DNA of 64,000 nucleotides from positions 56,191-120,190 of the IMG/VR virus record IMGVR_UViG_3300027734_000046, one strand, 5' to 3'. The number at the start of each line of letters is the position of its first letter. Positions within the stretch are counted from its first letter, which is position 1. Under the pieces are notes generated by a model, which made no database searches, had not been told where the DNA came from, and was given only the letters and a program-made list of their open reading frames with translations. Positions 1 through 10,300 of this stretch are shown here, one piece after another. A program made the translations under genes and the position numbers. The stretch comes from a virus.

Positions 1-1897
1 TAATATCATTAATATTATCAGGGAACGAAAAGTTGAAACCATCCGTATCACCAACAAGCGCTTTAAAACCATATTTCTCACTAAAATGCCTAACCATCAA
101 TCTAAGATACTGACGACCACGACAAGTAGTTTCTTCTGCACAGTTTGTATCACCCCAGTTAAAAATATACGGGGCACCATAAGCACCGAACCAAGAGTTA
201 GCTAATATCTTTAACGGCAATTGTTTTTTGTCATAAAGACCAGCCAAAGCTTTGTGTTTTTTGATTTCTTTTGTATGGTTTTCCAAACCATCACCGAGAG
301 TGTTTTCAATAAGTTTTCGAAGCCCTTTAACAATATCTTTTTCTTCTGACGTAAGAAATTTAAACTTATCACGGGTATCAACAATGTATGTTAACAACCC
401 TTCCATAACACCACTAATATCTAAATCTGGAAAAATACCCCATGTTATCTCTGTTTTAGGATAAAGAGCAGCATAATCAAGTTTAACAACATTCCTAGCA
501 TAACCCACTTCAAGCAACCTAGAAAGACCACCAGTAAATTCTCTTTTTGGTTCAGTCTCTGGAATTGCCAATTCATTTTCATATGACCAAGCGGCCATGA
601 TTAATTTCCACTGACTAGCGGTACCCATAGTAGAACTTCTACTATATGTTGTTGGTAACAGTTTAGAAATCAAAAATGCGGCCTGATTAAATATATTATC
701 AATCTGCTCCGTTTCCCAAAGGTCATCTAATAGATATCTCTTAACAATATAATCACCACCAACCTCTTCATACCCTTCTTTTAACGGCATTCTATCTGAT
801 ATCTTGTAATAATCTCCGTTGGTATCGTTTAATGCGTATTTGCTTTCTTTGTCAGACCATGTTGAATGTATTTTATCACCAGCGACGTATACCCGATTTG
901 GTTTTGCAACATCAGAATATTTTGTGATGTACTTTAACCCCCAACTTTTAATATCTGAATTAATAGCCTGTGCTCTACGAACAGAGTGAGCAATATCGAT
1001 GATATTATAACCCCACATGTACGTTTGTTCAAAAGTCTCTTGCTCATTACCTAGCTTAAGCATTGCAGGTTTTCTTTTCAGTGGGGTTTCCCCGTCCAGC
1101 GTTATCGCAATATCATTTGCCGATATATACAATCTTTTGCAGGTATCAATAATAAATTTCCAGTCAAAAGACTCTGAGTTATAACCACTAATGATGTCGG
1201 GTTTAAGATGATTAATAACTTTAAAAAAAGTTTTTAAATTTTTTCTTTCTGAATCTCTTCTTTCTTTATGTGTATCACCAGTTGTTTCTAACACGTATTC
1301 AAAACCCCTATTGTCTTTCATTCCTATTTGGAATATTGCATTTTTAGAACCCAACAACCCCTCTGTCTCCAAGTCAAATTGAAAACGATGTAGGTCATTA
1401 TAATCTTCCATACCCTTAAACAACCTAATACCTGATTGAATCATAAATTGTTCAACAGGTGAGAACATGAAAAATAGTTTTGAATATTTTTTATCAAAAA
1501 CATCAATACCACCCTCCTTAAAAAATTGTATTAAATTATTATAAGACCCCTTACATTGAGCAATGTATTTATATCCGTTTTCTAATCTTTGGGGTACATC
1601 ACCATTATCGTGGTGTGTTCTAAGGGCTTTTATCTTGATATTGTGCTTTTCTCTAGCCGCGATAATTTTACTTCTCTTGCCCTCATACATTATTTCCGTA
1701 ACATCATGTTTAAACCATAAAAACGGTTGGAACTTATGTTTCTCTATTTTTTTACCCTCATCAGGGTCGTTTATAATAAGGTGTACAAATGGCTGATTGT
1801 AACTAGCTTCGATACTTACAACGTATTTTTTAGGGTTACTACCATGTAAAAAATTCTCAATAACTTCAGGGTCTACCTTCTTTTTATTATCACTCAT
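1..1897 (-). CDS. Family B DNA polymerase, N-terminal about 632 residues (3' end off the window)
   Basis: Replicative DNA polymerase with 3'-5' proofreading exonuclease, read by translating the minus strand from the ATG at 1897. Exonuclease motifs are intact: FDLETEG (about residues 174-180), the NxxxFD-type motif in SGYNSESFDW, and YALND for Exo III. Polymerase motif A is LDYAALYP (Asp about residue 474), motif B is KILANSWFGAYG (Lys about 563), and motif C reads VGDTDG, where most relatives have YGDTDS. The reading frame is still open at base 1, so the C-terminal thumb is missing from the window. The start is supported by a Bacteroidota-type promoter 15 bases upstream. T4-like phage polymerases of this family are about 900 residues, so roughly 70 percent is visible. 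Confidence 0.95.
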   Translation of the reverse strand, partial: MSDNKKKVDPEVIENFLHGSNPKKYVVSIEASYNQPFVHLIINDPDEGKKIEKHKFQPFLWFKHDVTEIMYEGKRSKIIAAREKHNIKIKALRTHHDNGDVPQRLENGYKYIAQCKGSYNNLIQFFKEGGIDVFDKKYSKLFFMFSPVEQFMIQSGIRLFKGMEDYNDLHRFQFDLETEGLLGSKNAIFQIGMKDNRGFEYVLETTGDTHKERRDSERKNLKTFFKVINHLKPDIISGYNSESFDWKFIIDTCKRLYISANDIAITLDGETPLKRKPAMLKLGNEQETFEQTYMWGYNIIDIAHSVRRAQAINSDIKSWGLKYITKYSDVAKPNRVYVAGDKIHSTWSDKESKYALNDTNGDYYKISDRMPLKEGYEEVGGDYIVKRYLLDDLWETEQIDNIFNQAAFLISKLLPTTYSRSSTMGTASQWKLIMAAWSYENELAIPETEPKREFTGGLSRLLEVGYARNVVKLDYAALYPKTEITWGIFPDLDISGVMEGLLTYIVDTRDKFKFLTSEEKDIVKGLRKLIENTLGDGLENHTKEIKKHKALAGLYDKKQLPLKILANSWFGAYGAPYIFNWGDTNCAEETTCRGRQYLRLMVRHFSEKYGFKALVGDTDGFNFSFPDNINDI

Positions 1898-1912
1898 TAT
1901 AAAATATTTTTA

Positions 1913-1944
1913 CAAATATACAAAGGATATTACACCAAAACAAA
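1913..1944 (-). promoter_or_regulatory. Bacteroidota-type promoter for the DNA polymerase gene
   Basis: On the minus strand TTTG (1941-1944) is followed after 20 bases by TATATTTG (1913-1920). This fits the Bacteroidota primary sigma consensus TTTG-N19/20-TAnnTTTG. The start codon lies 15 bases downstream. The 15-mer GTATATTTGTAAAAA at 1907-1921 recurs exactly at 33677-33691 upstream of another gene. Confidence 0.6.
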
Positions 1945-1953
1945 TTATTTGGG

Positions 1954-1986
1954 ATAAAAAAATTTGAGCCCTTATGTAGGGCTCAA
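1954..1986 (-). terminator. Rho-independent terminator after the ArdC-like gene
   Basis: A 9 bp stem TTGAGCCCT/AGGGCTCAA (1964-1986) with a 5-base loop is followed on the minus strand by AAATTTTTTT. It sits 20 bases past the stop codon of the metallopeptidase gene and upstream of the polymerase promoter, so it separates the two transcription units. Confidence 0.85.
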
Positions 1987-2005
1987 CAAATATACGAAAT
2001 ATTTT

Positions 2006-3247
2006 TTAAAGATACAAATCAAATCCCTCGTCAACATCATTTTTTTCGGATGAATTTTGTGCGGCAACTTTATCAATTTCATCGATGATAAATTTAGCAA
2101 CATCAGAAATAACTTTTATGTTTGCTAAAATTTTTTCTTTATTAGCTTTCCATAACGCTAGGTATGTTGTTTGATGAGTAACTGGCAATCCATAATGTTT
2201 CATTACAATATATGCAACACTTTCTGCTTGTAATTCTTTAATTGCACTATCATATTTAACCTCATCACCTTGATAGTATATTGATGATTTTTTCCAATGC
2301 ATTAATTCGTGTGCTAATTCATGTATAAGTGTTGACACTTCACCAGCACCCTCAACTTCAGATGACATATTAATATGATTACCAGCGGAATAACCTTTCT
2401 CACCAGCTTTTGCATCACCCTTAGTTAATTTAACCCCCATAACATCAAGAATTTCTGATAAGTATTTATATAATTCTTTTGTTCTTTCGGTTGGTTCACT
2501 ATCTTGAAACCATTTTGGTGTTTCAGGAACATCACCTCTTTCGTCAATTGCCTCTGTATCAGAAATATCAAATACGTATACAGGCATAAACCTAACTGGC
2601 ATACCCTTTTTAACTTCGTTATCTAATTGTGTATCATTAACTTGGGTATCATCTTTTGCTGTTTTTGACATAACAGGTGCAAATATCATAATTCCTTTTG
2701 CACCTTTTTTAACCCTTCTAAATTTCTTTTCCCATTGTCTAAAACCAGCAACTTTTTTTGCGTCTGGTTTTTGAATCCATATAAGTAATGTGTTATAAAA
2801 ACTATGACCTCTAAACCCAGCAAAAAATGTAAGATATCTTTTAATCTCAGCGGTCATTGCTTTTTCATCGGTGGCATTTGCTAAATCTTGAACATACATG
2901 TTGATTTTATCCATAAGATTTCCCTTACCTTTAAAATCTTCTGAATTAGAAACAAATTCTTCTAAGTTTTCAAGTTTATCAATAAATTCACCTGACTTAT
3001 TAATATCAGACAAAACTTTTTTAGCGTTTTCAAAATTATCCATATCTGTCACCCAAACTGGTGCGGGATAATTAGCACTTGGGCCCCATTTAAAACCAGA
3101 AGCTTTAAGTGTTTCTTTATTTCTAAATGTTTCTTGTGATGCTTTTTTTGCGTCAACCTCATTTGATTGAACAACCAGCATATTTTTATCTTTATCAGCC
3201 TTAAGTATCAATGCTTCATCAAGCATTTTTTTTATTAAATCTATCAT
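2006..3247 (-). CDS. ArdC-like protein with zinc metallopeptidase motif
   Basis: The middle part (about residues 115-200) resembles the ArdC N-terminal domain: YNTLLIWIQKPDAKKVAGF, then a run with RRVKKGAKGIMIFAPV. The C-terminal part carries HELAHELMH (about 309-317), a zincin HExxH site, with a downstream ELQAESVAY segment that could supply the third ligand. ArdC proteins are plasmid and phage factors linked to single-stranded DNA binding and antirestriction, so protection of incoming DNA is the likely role. The first 90 residues are extra: FRNKETLKASGFKWG resembles the small DUF5710-type module found beside ArdC or primase domains. A promoter-like element precedes it and a strong terminator follows it. 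The family assignment is good; the cellular role is inferred. Confidence 0.85.
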   Translation of the reverse strand: MIDLIKKMLDEALILKADKDKNMLVVQSNEVDAKKASQETFRNKETLKASGFKWGPSANYPAPVWVTDMDNFENAKKVLSDINKSGEFIDKLENLEEFVSNSEDFKGKGNLMDKINMYVQDLANATDEKAMTAEIKRYLTFFAGFRGHSFYNTLLIWIQKPDAKKVAGFRQWEKKFRRVKKGAKGIMIFAPVMSKTAKDDTQVNDTQLDNEVKKGMPVRFMPVYVFDISDTEAIDERGDVPETPKWFQDSEPTERTKELYKYLSEILDVMGVKLTKGDAKAGEKGYSAGNHINMSSEVEGAGEVSTLIHELAHELMHWKKSSIYYQGDEVKYDSAIKELQAESVAYIVMKHYGLPVTHQTTYLALWKANKEKILANIKVISDVAKFIIDEIDKVAAQNSSEKNDVDEGFDLYL

Positions 3248-3260
3248 TTTTTATTTCTTT

Positions 3261-3273
3261 AATAATAAATATA
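3261..3273 (-). promoter_or_regulatory. Late-promoter-like element upstream of the ArdC-like gene
   Basis: The minus strand reads TATATTTATTATT followed by AAAG, 13 bases before the start codon at 3247. It matches elements found at 29890-29933, 57080, 60641 and 62446. Its function is inferred only from recurrence and placement. Confidence 0.35.
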
Positions 3274-3276
3274 TTA

Positions 3277-5913
3277 TTATGGGCAAACAACAACGCTGCT
3301 ACCCTTAATTGTAACATTAATTGATGAAACCAATCCTTTTGAATCTTTAATAGTACATACATACGTTCCAGCTTTTAACCCTGTATAGCTTGTTGTTGTT
3401 GTAAATGCTGAAGTACCAACTTTATACGTATAAGGCGCTGTTCCACCAGAACCACTTAAAGTTATTGTCCCATCATTTCTAGTTTTACATGTTGTGTTTG
3501 TTGATGATACCAATACAACATTTGGTGTTGCTGAATATTTGTATAATCCAATATCCATCGTACTAGTTAAAGGTGCACCAGCAAAATCTTTATTAATTCC
3601 ACTAATCAATGAACCATTACCAATACCATAACTCCCAGGCACCAAAGTAAAATCCCAATTTTCAGGATTTGGTGACGTTGTATTTTTAAATATTTGTTGT
3701 GAACCAGTATAAAGCACTTCTCCTGAATTTAAACTTGCGCCATCTCCGAGTCTAGAAACATTATTAAAACTTGTTCCTTGTCCTGTAGGGAATGTATGTG
3801 AAAACCCACCATTCACATAATAGATATTGTTTTTTCTTTTTATTCTTGTTCCATTAGAATTTGTGACTCTACTATCAGGATAAATTAATTGTAGTCCAGT
3901 CGTACCCCAAATAATATTATTTCTCATGTCGATAAGTGTATCGTAATCATTACCATAACATGCTGGACCTGAAAAGAACGCAAACAATCTATCATTATCT
4001 GCATTGTTATCAAAACCACCATAGTAACCACTTGACGATGGATTGTTTGGTTGACTCCACCTAATACCCTTGGTAGATAATGGCGGGAAAGCCAAAAATT
4101 CTACATCAACTCCTGTTCTTTGCGGCGCTTTGTCTAGTGTTATTGAATTTACACCTAAAGATGTTACTGTTGCATAATCTCTATCCCCACCAGCAAAATA
4201 TGGTGGGACCGCTTTTTCAGGTCCGTACACTGTTGACCCCACTTGAATACCATCCATTCTTGATAAGGATGTTATTTGGTTTGAACCTGATGTAAAGGTA
4301 CCTGTCGGGTCAATATTTCCAGTTGTTAAAAAATTCGCACCCCAAAACCACCATTTAAAATCTTGGCCATCACCATACACATCACCACCAAATCCATTAC
4401 CTGAAAATCTACTTTTGTCGTTTTCTACAACTATATTATTCCAAATTCTTATATTATATTGCGCTGCGGCAAAAACATCACCACAAGGTAAATGTAAACT
4501 AATAACATCCAACGAATTTATTATTAAGTTAAATGCAATTGTATCGTTATTCATACCTGAAGTAATATCATCATTGTCTATGCTTCCTGCTTCAATAAAA
4601 CTACTACAGTCGATTACTTTATTATATACTATTTTTGAATTTTGTAAATTAAACACGTCTAAAGTTATACCACCCATTCCTTGTGTTGATGAATTTCTAC
4701 CTGATTTGGCCCAAGCACCTTTAAAATAATTATAACTAATTTCCAGATTTTTACCATTTAAAGCTTCTATTGCGCCAGCTAATACATCATTAATCCCAAA
4801 CGTATCAACCGTACTTTTAAAGTTGGTGAATACATTTTTAGTAATCTTACTATTAAAAGCACTTACTGAACCAATACCGAATGACATATTACTAAAATAA
4901 CAGTTTTGAACTGTAAAATTAAATACACTACCTTTTCTATCACCATAATCTCTGTTAGTGCCCCAAATTGTATCGGTACCATTAACTTTAGTGTCTTGGT
5001 ATTCACCCATTAACATTCCACCGTAACTATACGCAGGATTTTGTTTATCGGCAACAGGAAAACGGGTATCATTAAATTGTAACCCATCTATTATTATATT
5101 GCTAACACCACCAAATTGTGCAACCCAGTGAGTGGGACCATCTTTATATGGGGATTCAGCCGTTGGAAAAACAAAATTAGGTAATGGCAAAGACTTGTCA
5201 CCATAACTTGAAAACACAATCGGTTTTTCAGGTGTTCCACTAGGTGCGGTAAAATCGTCATACGGCCTATCAATATATGAAAAACTCACAAAATTAAAAT
5301 AACCAAGGGTACCATCATATCCGTTTGCAAACATGTCACCTCTTTTAAACAGTATTGAATCACCAGGCAAGAAAGTAACATTTGGACTTGATGTCATATT
5401 TTGAAGAGCAATCAACGTTTTTTTAGGTGTACTTGGTGATAAACCATCATTATCATCGTTACCTGAAGTACTAAAATAGTATTTTTTATTTGGGCCAGCA
5501 GCAAGTGTTGTAAATGTAAGTTCATTACCATACGAAGTATCAACAGCATTTATAGCAAACGCTCTGATATAATAAGTTGTTGATGGTAATAATGGCATAA
5601 TTCCACCACCACCATCTGGATAATTCGGTGGTATAACGGCAACAAAATGATTAACATAAGGACCAGTACCTGTAGAAGGATAACCTAGTCTATAGTATTT
5701 AACATAAGGGCTTAATTTTGGATTTGGAGAAGTACTCCAAACAACACCTCTTTTTGTTACTGGAGAACCCCCATCACTTGTTACATTACCACCACTTTCT
5801 GCTCTAAGTGCCTCAATACGACTTATCGCATTAGTTGTAACCGTTGGCGCTGTTTGACTAAAACCAAAAATCGTTAATAAACTTAACGTTAATACTAGTA
5901 ATACTTTTTTCAT
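3277..5913 (-). CDS. Secreted beta-helix protein with FN3-like and SprB-like modules
   Basis: 878 residues. It opens with a clear signal peptide (MKK, a hydrophobic run, then GFSQ at about residues 17-20). Residues about 22-140 form a Bacteroidota-type FN3-like module containing RGVVWSTSPNPKLS. Residues about 143-800 look like a right-handed parallel beta-helix: the N-cap YYFSTSGNDDNDG is typical of pectate-lyase-like and surface beta-helix proteins, followed by many NNxI/NCxF-type coils. Residues about 805-872 match a SprB-type repeat (DGTITLSGSGGTAPYTYKV, then GTYVCTIKDSKG). It is paralogous to the second beta-helix of the 13445-17284 protein, sharing QFNDTRFPV. There is no T9SS domain at its C-terminus. 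A signal peptide is unusual in a tail-fibre cluster. It may bind or process surface glycans; no catalytic residues were recognised. Confidence 0.75.
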   Translation of the reverse strand: MKKVLLVLTLSLLTIFGFSQTAPTVTTNAISRIEALRAESGGNVTSDGGSPVTKRGVVWSTSPNPKLSPYVKYYRLGYPSTGTGPYVNHFVAVIPPNYPDGGGGIMPLLPSTTYYIRAFAINAVDTSYGNELTFTTLAAGPNKKYYFSTSGNDDNDGLSPSTPKKTLIALQNMTSSPNVTFLPGDSILFKRGDMFANGYDGTLGYFNFVSFSYIDRPYDDFTAPSGTPEKPIVFSSYGDKSLPLPNFVFPTAESPYKDGPTHWVAQFGGVSNIIIDGLQFNDTRFPVADKQNPAYSYGGMLMGEYQDTKVNGTDTIWGTNRDYGDRKGSVFNFTVQNCYFSNMSFGIGSVSAFNSKITKNVFTNFKSTVDTFGINDVLAGAIEALNGKNLEISYNYFKGAWAKSGRNSSTQGMGGITLDVFNLQNSKIVYNKVIDCSSFIEAGSIDNDDITSGMNNDTIAFNLIINSLDVISLHLPCGDVFAAAQYNIRIWNNIVVENDKSRFSGNGFGGDVYGDGQDFKWWFWGANFLTTGNIDPTGTFTSGSNQITSLSRMDGIQVGSTVYGPEKAVPPYFAGGDRDYATVTSLGVNSITLDKAPQRTGVDVEFLAFPPLSTKGIRWSQPNNPSSSGYYGGFDNNADNDRLFAFFSGPACYGNDYDTLIDMRNNIIWGTTGLQLIYPDSRVTNSNGTRIKRKNNIYYVNGGFSHTFPTGQGTSFNNVSRLGDGASLNSGEVLYTGSQQIFKNTTSPNPENWDFTLVPGSYGIGNGSLISGINKDFAGAPLTSTMDIGLYKYSATPNVVLVSSTNTTCKTRNDGTITLSGSGGTAPYTYKVGTSAFTTTTSYTGLKAGTYVCTIKDSKGLVSSINVTIKGSSVVVCP

Positions 5914-5938
5914 TTTTTTTATTTTTTTAATTTTTTAT

Positions 5939-6913
5939 TTAACAATTAGTTACATCTATAGTCCATCCACTTGAAACCAGACTTGTATATGCGCTATATC
6001 CTAATGTATTGGCAGATAAACAACCATTACCAGTTTGATTAAATAATGTTATTGTATTTGGATTTTGCCAATACGTAGTTGCACTCAATTTAATTAATGT
6101 GTTAGTTATACCACTATTAGGCAACGAATTATCGTTCAAATATATATACGAAATAAAATTAGGGAATGGATTACCTAACGACCATGGATTAAATGTTGAT
6201 ATTGAATTATAACTTAAATCTAACACCTGCAATCTGCTAGGTAATGGTTGATACGGTGTAAAATTAGTTATTGAATTATAGCTTAAATTTAATGTTTGAA
6301 TACTTGGTATTGGTAATGATGGGTCATAATTTGTGATTAAATTATTATTCAAATAAAGATTTGAAATACCCAAAGGAAAAGGAACTGTTGGGGTGAACCC
6401 TGTCAATAAATTATTATTTAAATATAAATCAGTCAGCCCTTGTGGTAAACTAGTCGGTGTAAATGCTGTTACACTATTATACGATAAATCCAACGTTTGA
6501 ACCGAACTAGGTAATGTTGAAATTCTACTATCAAAGTTATTGATTAAGTTACCACTTAAATTTAAATACGTTAAACCACTTAAATTCTCTAAACCTATTA
6601 TATCCCTTAATCTATTATTACCATACCCTGAAGATATGTCCAAATTGTTAATTAATATTGGGTTGTTAATAGCTGTTGATGCGGTATAGTTACCGTTAAT
6701 TGAATATGTGTGTGATGGTGTATAGTTATCAGAACTTAAATATGTATTTTGAGAGCCATCACCCCAATTTACTGTCATTGTGAAATTAGAGGAGCCCTGA
6801 ACAAAAAAGTTTAACGAATTACCTGTTGAATTAAAAACAAATTTTAATTGTCCTTCCGTAGATGCAGATGTTTTATATGATGAGGCTGTTAAACCAATAT
6901 AAAATAATTTCAT
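5939..6913 (-). CDS. Leucine-rich-repeat protein of the tail-fibre cluster
   Basis: 324 residues. The N-terminal 90 residues include VNWGDGSQNTY and SHTYSINGNY, a PKD-like beta sandwich signature. Residues about 105-270 are leucine-rich repeats of about 22-24 residues, such as LQTLDLSYNSV-type units with LYLNNNLLTGFTP and LDLSYNSISTFNP variants. The C-terminus has a cap with two Cys residues. No signal peptide was seen. LRR domains bind proteins or glycans, and its position among fibre genes, 3 bases after the 123-aa gene, suggests a host-binding role on the virion. No enzyme motif was seen. Confidence 0.75.
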   Translation of the reverse strand: MKLFYIGLTASSYKTSASTEGQLKFVFNSTGNSLNFFVQGSSNFTMTVNWGDGSQNTYLSSDNYTPSHTYSINGNYTASTAINNPILINNLDISSGYGNNRLRDIIGLENLSGLTYLNLSGNLINNFDSRISTLPSSVQTLDLSYNSVTAFTPTSLPQGLTDLYLNNNLLTGFTPTVPFPLGISNLYLNNNLITNYDPSLPIPSIQTLNLSYNSITNFTPYQPLPSRLQVLDLSYNSISTFNPWSLGNPFPNFISYIYLNDNSLPNSGITNTLIKLSATTYWQNPNTITLFNQTGNGCLSANTLGYSAYTSLVSSGWTIDVTNC

Positions 6914-6916
6914 ATT

Positions 6917-7288
6917 TTATTTTTTTATGCTCCCTTCTAAGACATTTATAAATAATTCTTCTCTAATTGGAACAACCAACGTTCCACTACCATCTAAAAA
7001 TTCTATCGTAAAAGTACCAACATATCTTCCAGCCTTTTCAGTATCCCTTTCAGAAAATTGATAAACTAGATAATATTCCTCACCAACACAATCAACAGGT
7101 ATTACAAGTTGGGTACCAGCAATTTTTCTACCGATTCTTTTAACGCCTGTTGTTACATCAGACATACTAAAATATATTGTTGCATTTTGAATTTGTTCAA
7201 AAAATCTTCTGAAATCATTTCTACCATCTTGAATTAGCTCAAGCTTTAGGATAGGTAATGTTGCGCCTTTATTTATAAAAAATTCCAT
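6917..7288 (-). CDS. Small structural protein, possibly baseplate/fibre adaptor
   Basis: 123 residues, mostly predicted beta. The opening (MEFFINKGATLPILKLEL) followed by DGRNDFRRFFEQIQNA and a late ELFINVLEGSI segment resembles short immunoglobulin-like or BppU-N-type phage domains, but the similarity is weak and only judged by eye. It lies between the giant 1582-aa fibre and the LRR protein in one minus-strand run with short spacers, so it is probably a virion connector. Function unproven. Confidence 0.5.
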   Translation of the reverse strand: MEFFINKGATLPILKLELIQDGRNDFRRFFEQIQNATIYFSMSDVTTGVKRIGRKIAGTQLVIPVDCVGEEYYLVYQFSERDTEKAGRYVGTFTIEFLDGSGTLVVPIREELFINVLEGSIKK

Positions 7289-7302
7289 ATATTATTTTAA
7301 TA

Positions 7303-10300
7303 TTAATCATAAACTCTTATTTCTATCACAGTATAATAGGTATCGCCAAATACCCTATCTGAGGTTGCCTTAGCTACTTGTATTTTACTTGAATCTACAA
7401 AATTGGTAAACATAAAACCATAAGTAGCTACTGTTATATCACCCCCACCCTTAGATACACCACATGTAGCAAAAATTGCCGTTTTATCAGTAGTAAATGG
7501 TGTACCAGTAGATGCGCTAATTGTTATTACTTTTACACTCCTATCGTAAACTACACCAATTGTTGTGTTAAGTTCATTTTCTAAAACAATAGGATAACCA
7601 GCAGTCATATTATTTCCAGAATCTATATCAACCGCCGCAACATATCTTTTATAAGGGTTTATTGTTCTCCACATAGTACCATCATACAACTGGAGACCAG
7701 CATATCTCCTTGTAGGAGTACTTCCAGAGGCATCTGAATGAACAATAAGTCCTTTTGCTGGACTACTTGGCAAATCTCCACTACCTACTCTTGGTGGTAA
7801 AAAACCTTTAGATGTTGATGTTAAATCTAATATCGCACTAGAATTTGGTTTATTAATGCCAATACTTACAGCACTACCAGTAATTGCGGTAAATATTGAA
7901 CTTGAAACATCGTTTGAATTACATCCAGTCCCAAATAAAACACCACCTATATTAAACGAATTTACTGTACCCGAACTTAATGTTATATTAGTACCAATAA
8001 TAATATTATTGTTACCAAATCCACCACTAGAAGCAGCTTTACTACCTATTATGATACTTGAGTTAGATGTTGTTCCGCTACCAGCACTAGGGCCAATAAT
8101 TATTGTGGATGCGGCTGTTTTTACATTCAACCCCGCATTAACACCAATTGCTATCATGTTATCACTAGTACCAACACCAGACCCAGCTAAATTTCCAATA
8201 AAAATACCATTAGTTGTACCTGTTACACCTTCACCAGAATTACTACCAATAAAAATACCCCTGTCAGCACCTGTTGAATTCTTACCAGCATCAGCACCAA
8301 TCATAACTGCATTTGGGGCGATATCACCAGCATTACCAGCATTACTTCCAATCATAACTGCGGTACTAGAACCATTTGCTCCGACACCAGCATTAGTACC
8401 AATAAAAACAGAACCACTAGAAGTATGAGCTAATTCACCAGCACTAGTACCAATATACACCCCATTTAGGCTTGTACTACCCGTAATACCCCTAGCTGTT
8501 CCATTACCTATGATTACAGATGATGTTGAATTTACCGAGCTTTGACCTGCTTGGTATCCTATATATACACCCTTATCGTTATTTGAGGATGATTTAAGAG
8601 CCTCATACCCAATAGCAATACTATATTCTGATTTACCCGTTAAATTGGTGGAATTATCACCAGCACTTCGACCAATAAATGTTGAACCACTAGCACTTGT
8701 TGCATTTTTACCAGCGTCCTCACCAATAAATAGTGAGTAGCTAGCGTTAGTTGCACCACTACCAGCATTTTTACCTATAAAAGCCGAACTAGTAACAGAG
8801 CTAGCACTCCAACCAGCACCAGAACCAGCAAAGAATGAATAAGTTGCACCAGTAGCACCTTTACCAGCGCTAACGCCAAAAAATTGAGAATTATTAGCAG
8901 ATGTTGCACCATAACCCGCCTGACTACCAATCATTATTGAGTTATTTGCGCTAGTACCACCTAATCCACTTTGTGTACCAATAAATGTTGAATTACTAGC
9001 GCTACTAGCATTAGAACCAGCACCAACACCAATAAATGTTGAATTATTAGCGTTACTGGATTGATAACCAGCTTGGTCACCGATAAATAAAGAATTATCG
9101 GCAAAAGTTGCACCAAAACCACTTCTATCACCAATAAATGTTGAACCACTAGCGTTAGTGGCTGATGTACCAGCGCTTAAACCAAATACAAACATACTGC
9201 TAGCTAAAGCTTTAGCTCCATTACCAAAAGCTATAGAACCAGTACCTGTAGCTACTGGAATAACAGCAGGTGGTGTATTATTTTCATCGTACCAATAAAG
9301 TGTTGCACCAATATTACCAAGAACATTACCACCAGTTATATCAGTAATGCTCTTAAACGAAACACTTCCGTTAGATTCTCTTGTTAATAACTGAGGAGCT
9401 GTAGTACCACTAGAAATACCAGATAATGTTAATGTATTTGCAGTTAAACCACTAGTAAATACCGTACCACCACTTACTGTTCCACCACTTAATGGAAGAT
9501 AAGCACCTGAAGCAGACGACGAACCTGTATACGCAGATAGGCTTATTGTAAATGCTGAATATCCGTCTGTTCTATTTTGAGTTAAGGTTATTGTATTTGA
9601 TGATAACGTAAACCCTGTTACAAAAGTATCTGCAGTAAGATTACCACCACCTATATCATTAATGTTTTTAAATGAAACATTTCCGTTAGATTCTCTTGTT
9701 AATACCTGAGTAGCAGTAGCAGCACTAGAAATACTAGACAATGTTACATCACCACCAAAATATGTTGTACCTGTTTGAACCTTTAACGCATATGTATCAC
9801 CTGATACATTAGACCCCTTTATTGGTGCACCAGCAATGTATACGTTACTTAAAGCACTATACGTAACACCAGATGTAACACCAGTATAATATGTTGTAGA
9901 ACCTGTTGTTATACCTGTAAAAAACCCAGGGTCGGTTAAACCTGTTTGAGCAACAATTTGCGAATACGAAACGCCCCTATATCCTGTACTAGTTGCGCTT
10001 AATATTTCCCCTAATGACGATGCGGTTCCAGCACTTGATGTGCTCAAACTAGGTAATGCAAACAAACTAGCATTATAAAAATTACTAAGTAAAGAATCGT
10101 TTATTGTTATTGATAGAACAGTACCACCAGTAGTAGCAGCTGAATAATACATCAAATAACTTGATAATGTTGTATAATTTTGGGTGCTTGTAATTAATGT
10201 TGTATTAGCACTAAATGTTGGAATATTAAAACTATTAGCCACTATCTCACTACGTGTTGCTGGTGTAGCAGTACTATTTGCCTCAGTATATACAGCGCTT

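Noticed and set aside
7856-8428. Long plus-strand reading frame opposite the 1582-aa fibre
   Set aside because: It lies antisense to the 51-bp repeats; the repetitive Pro/Leu/Ile product is what the minus-strand FIG repeats give when read backward. Similar shadows at 22797-23294 and 12853-13266 were left out for the same reason.
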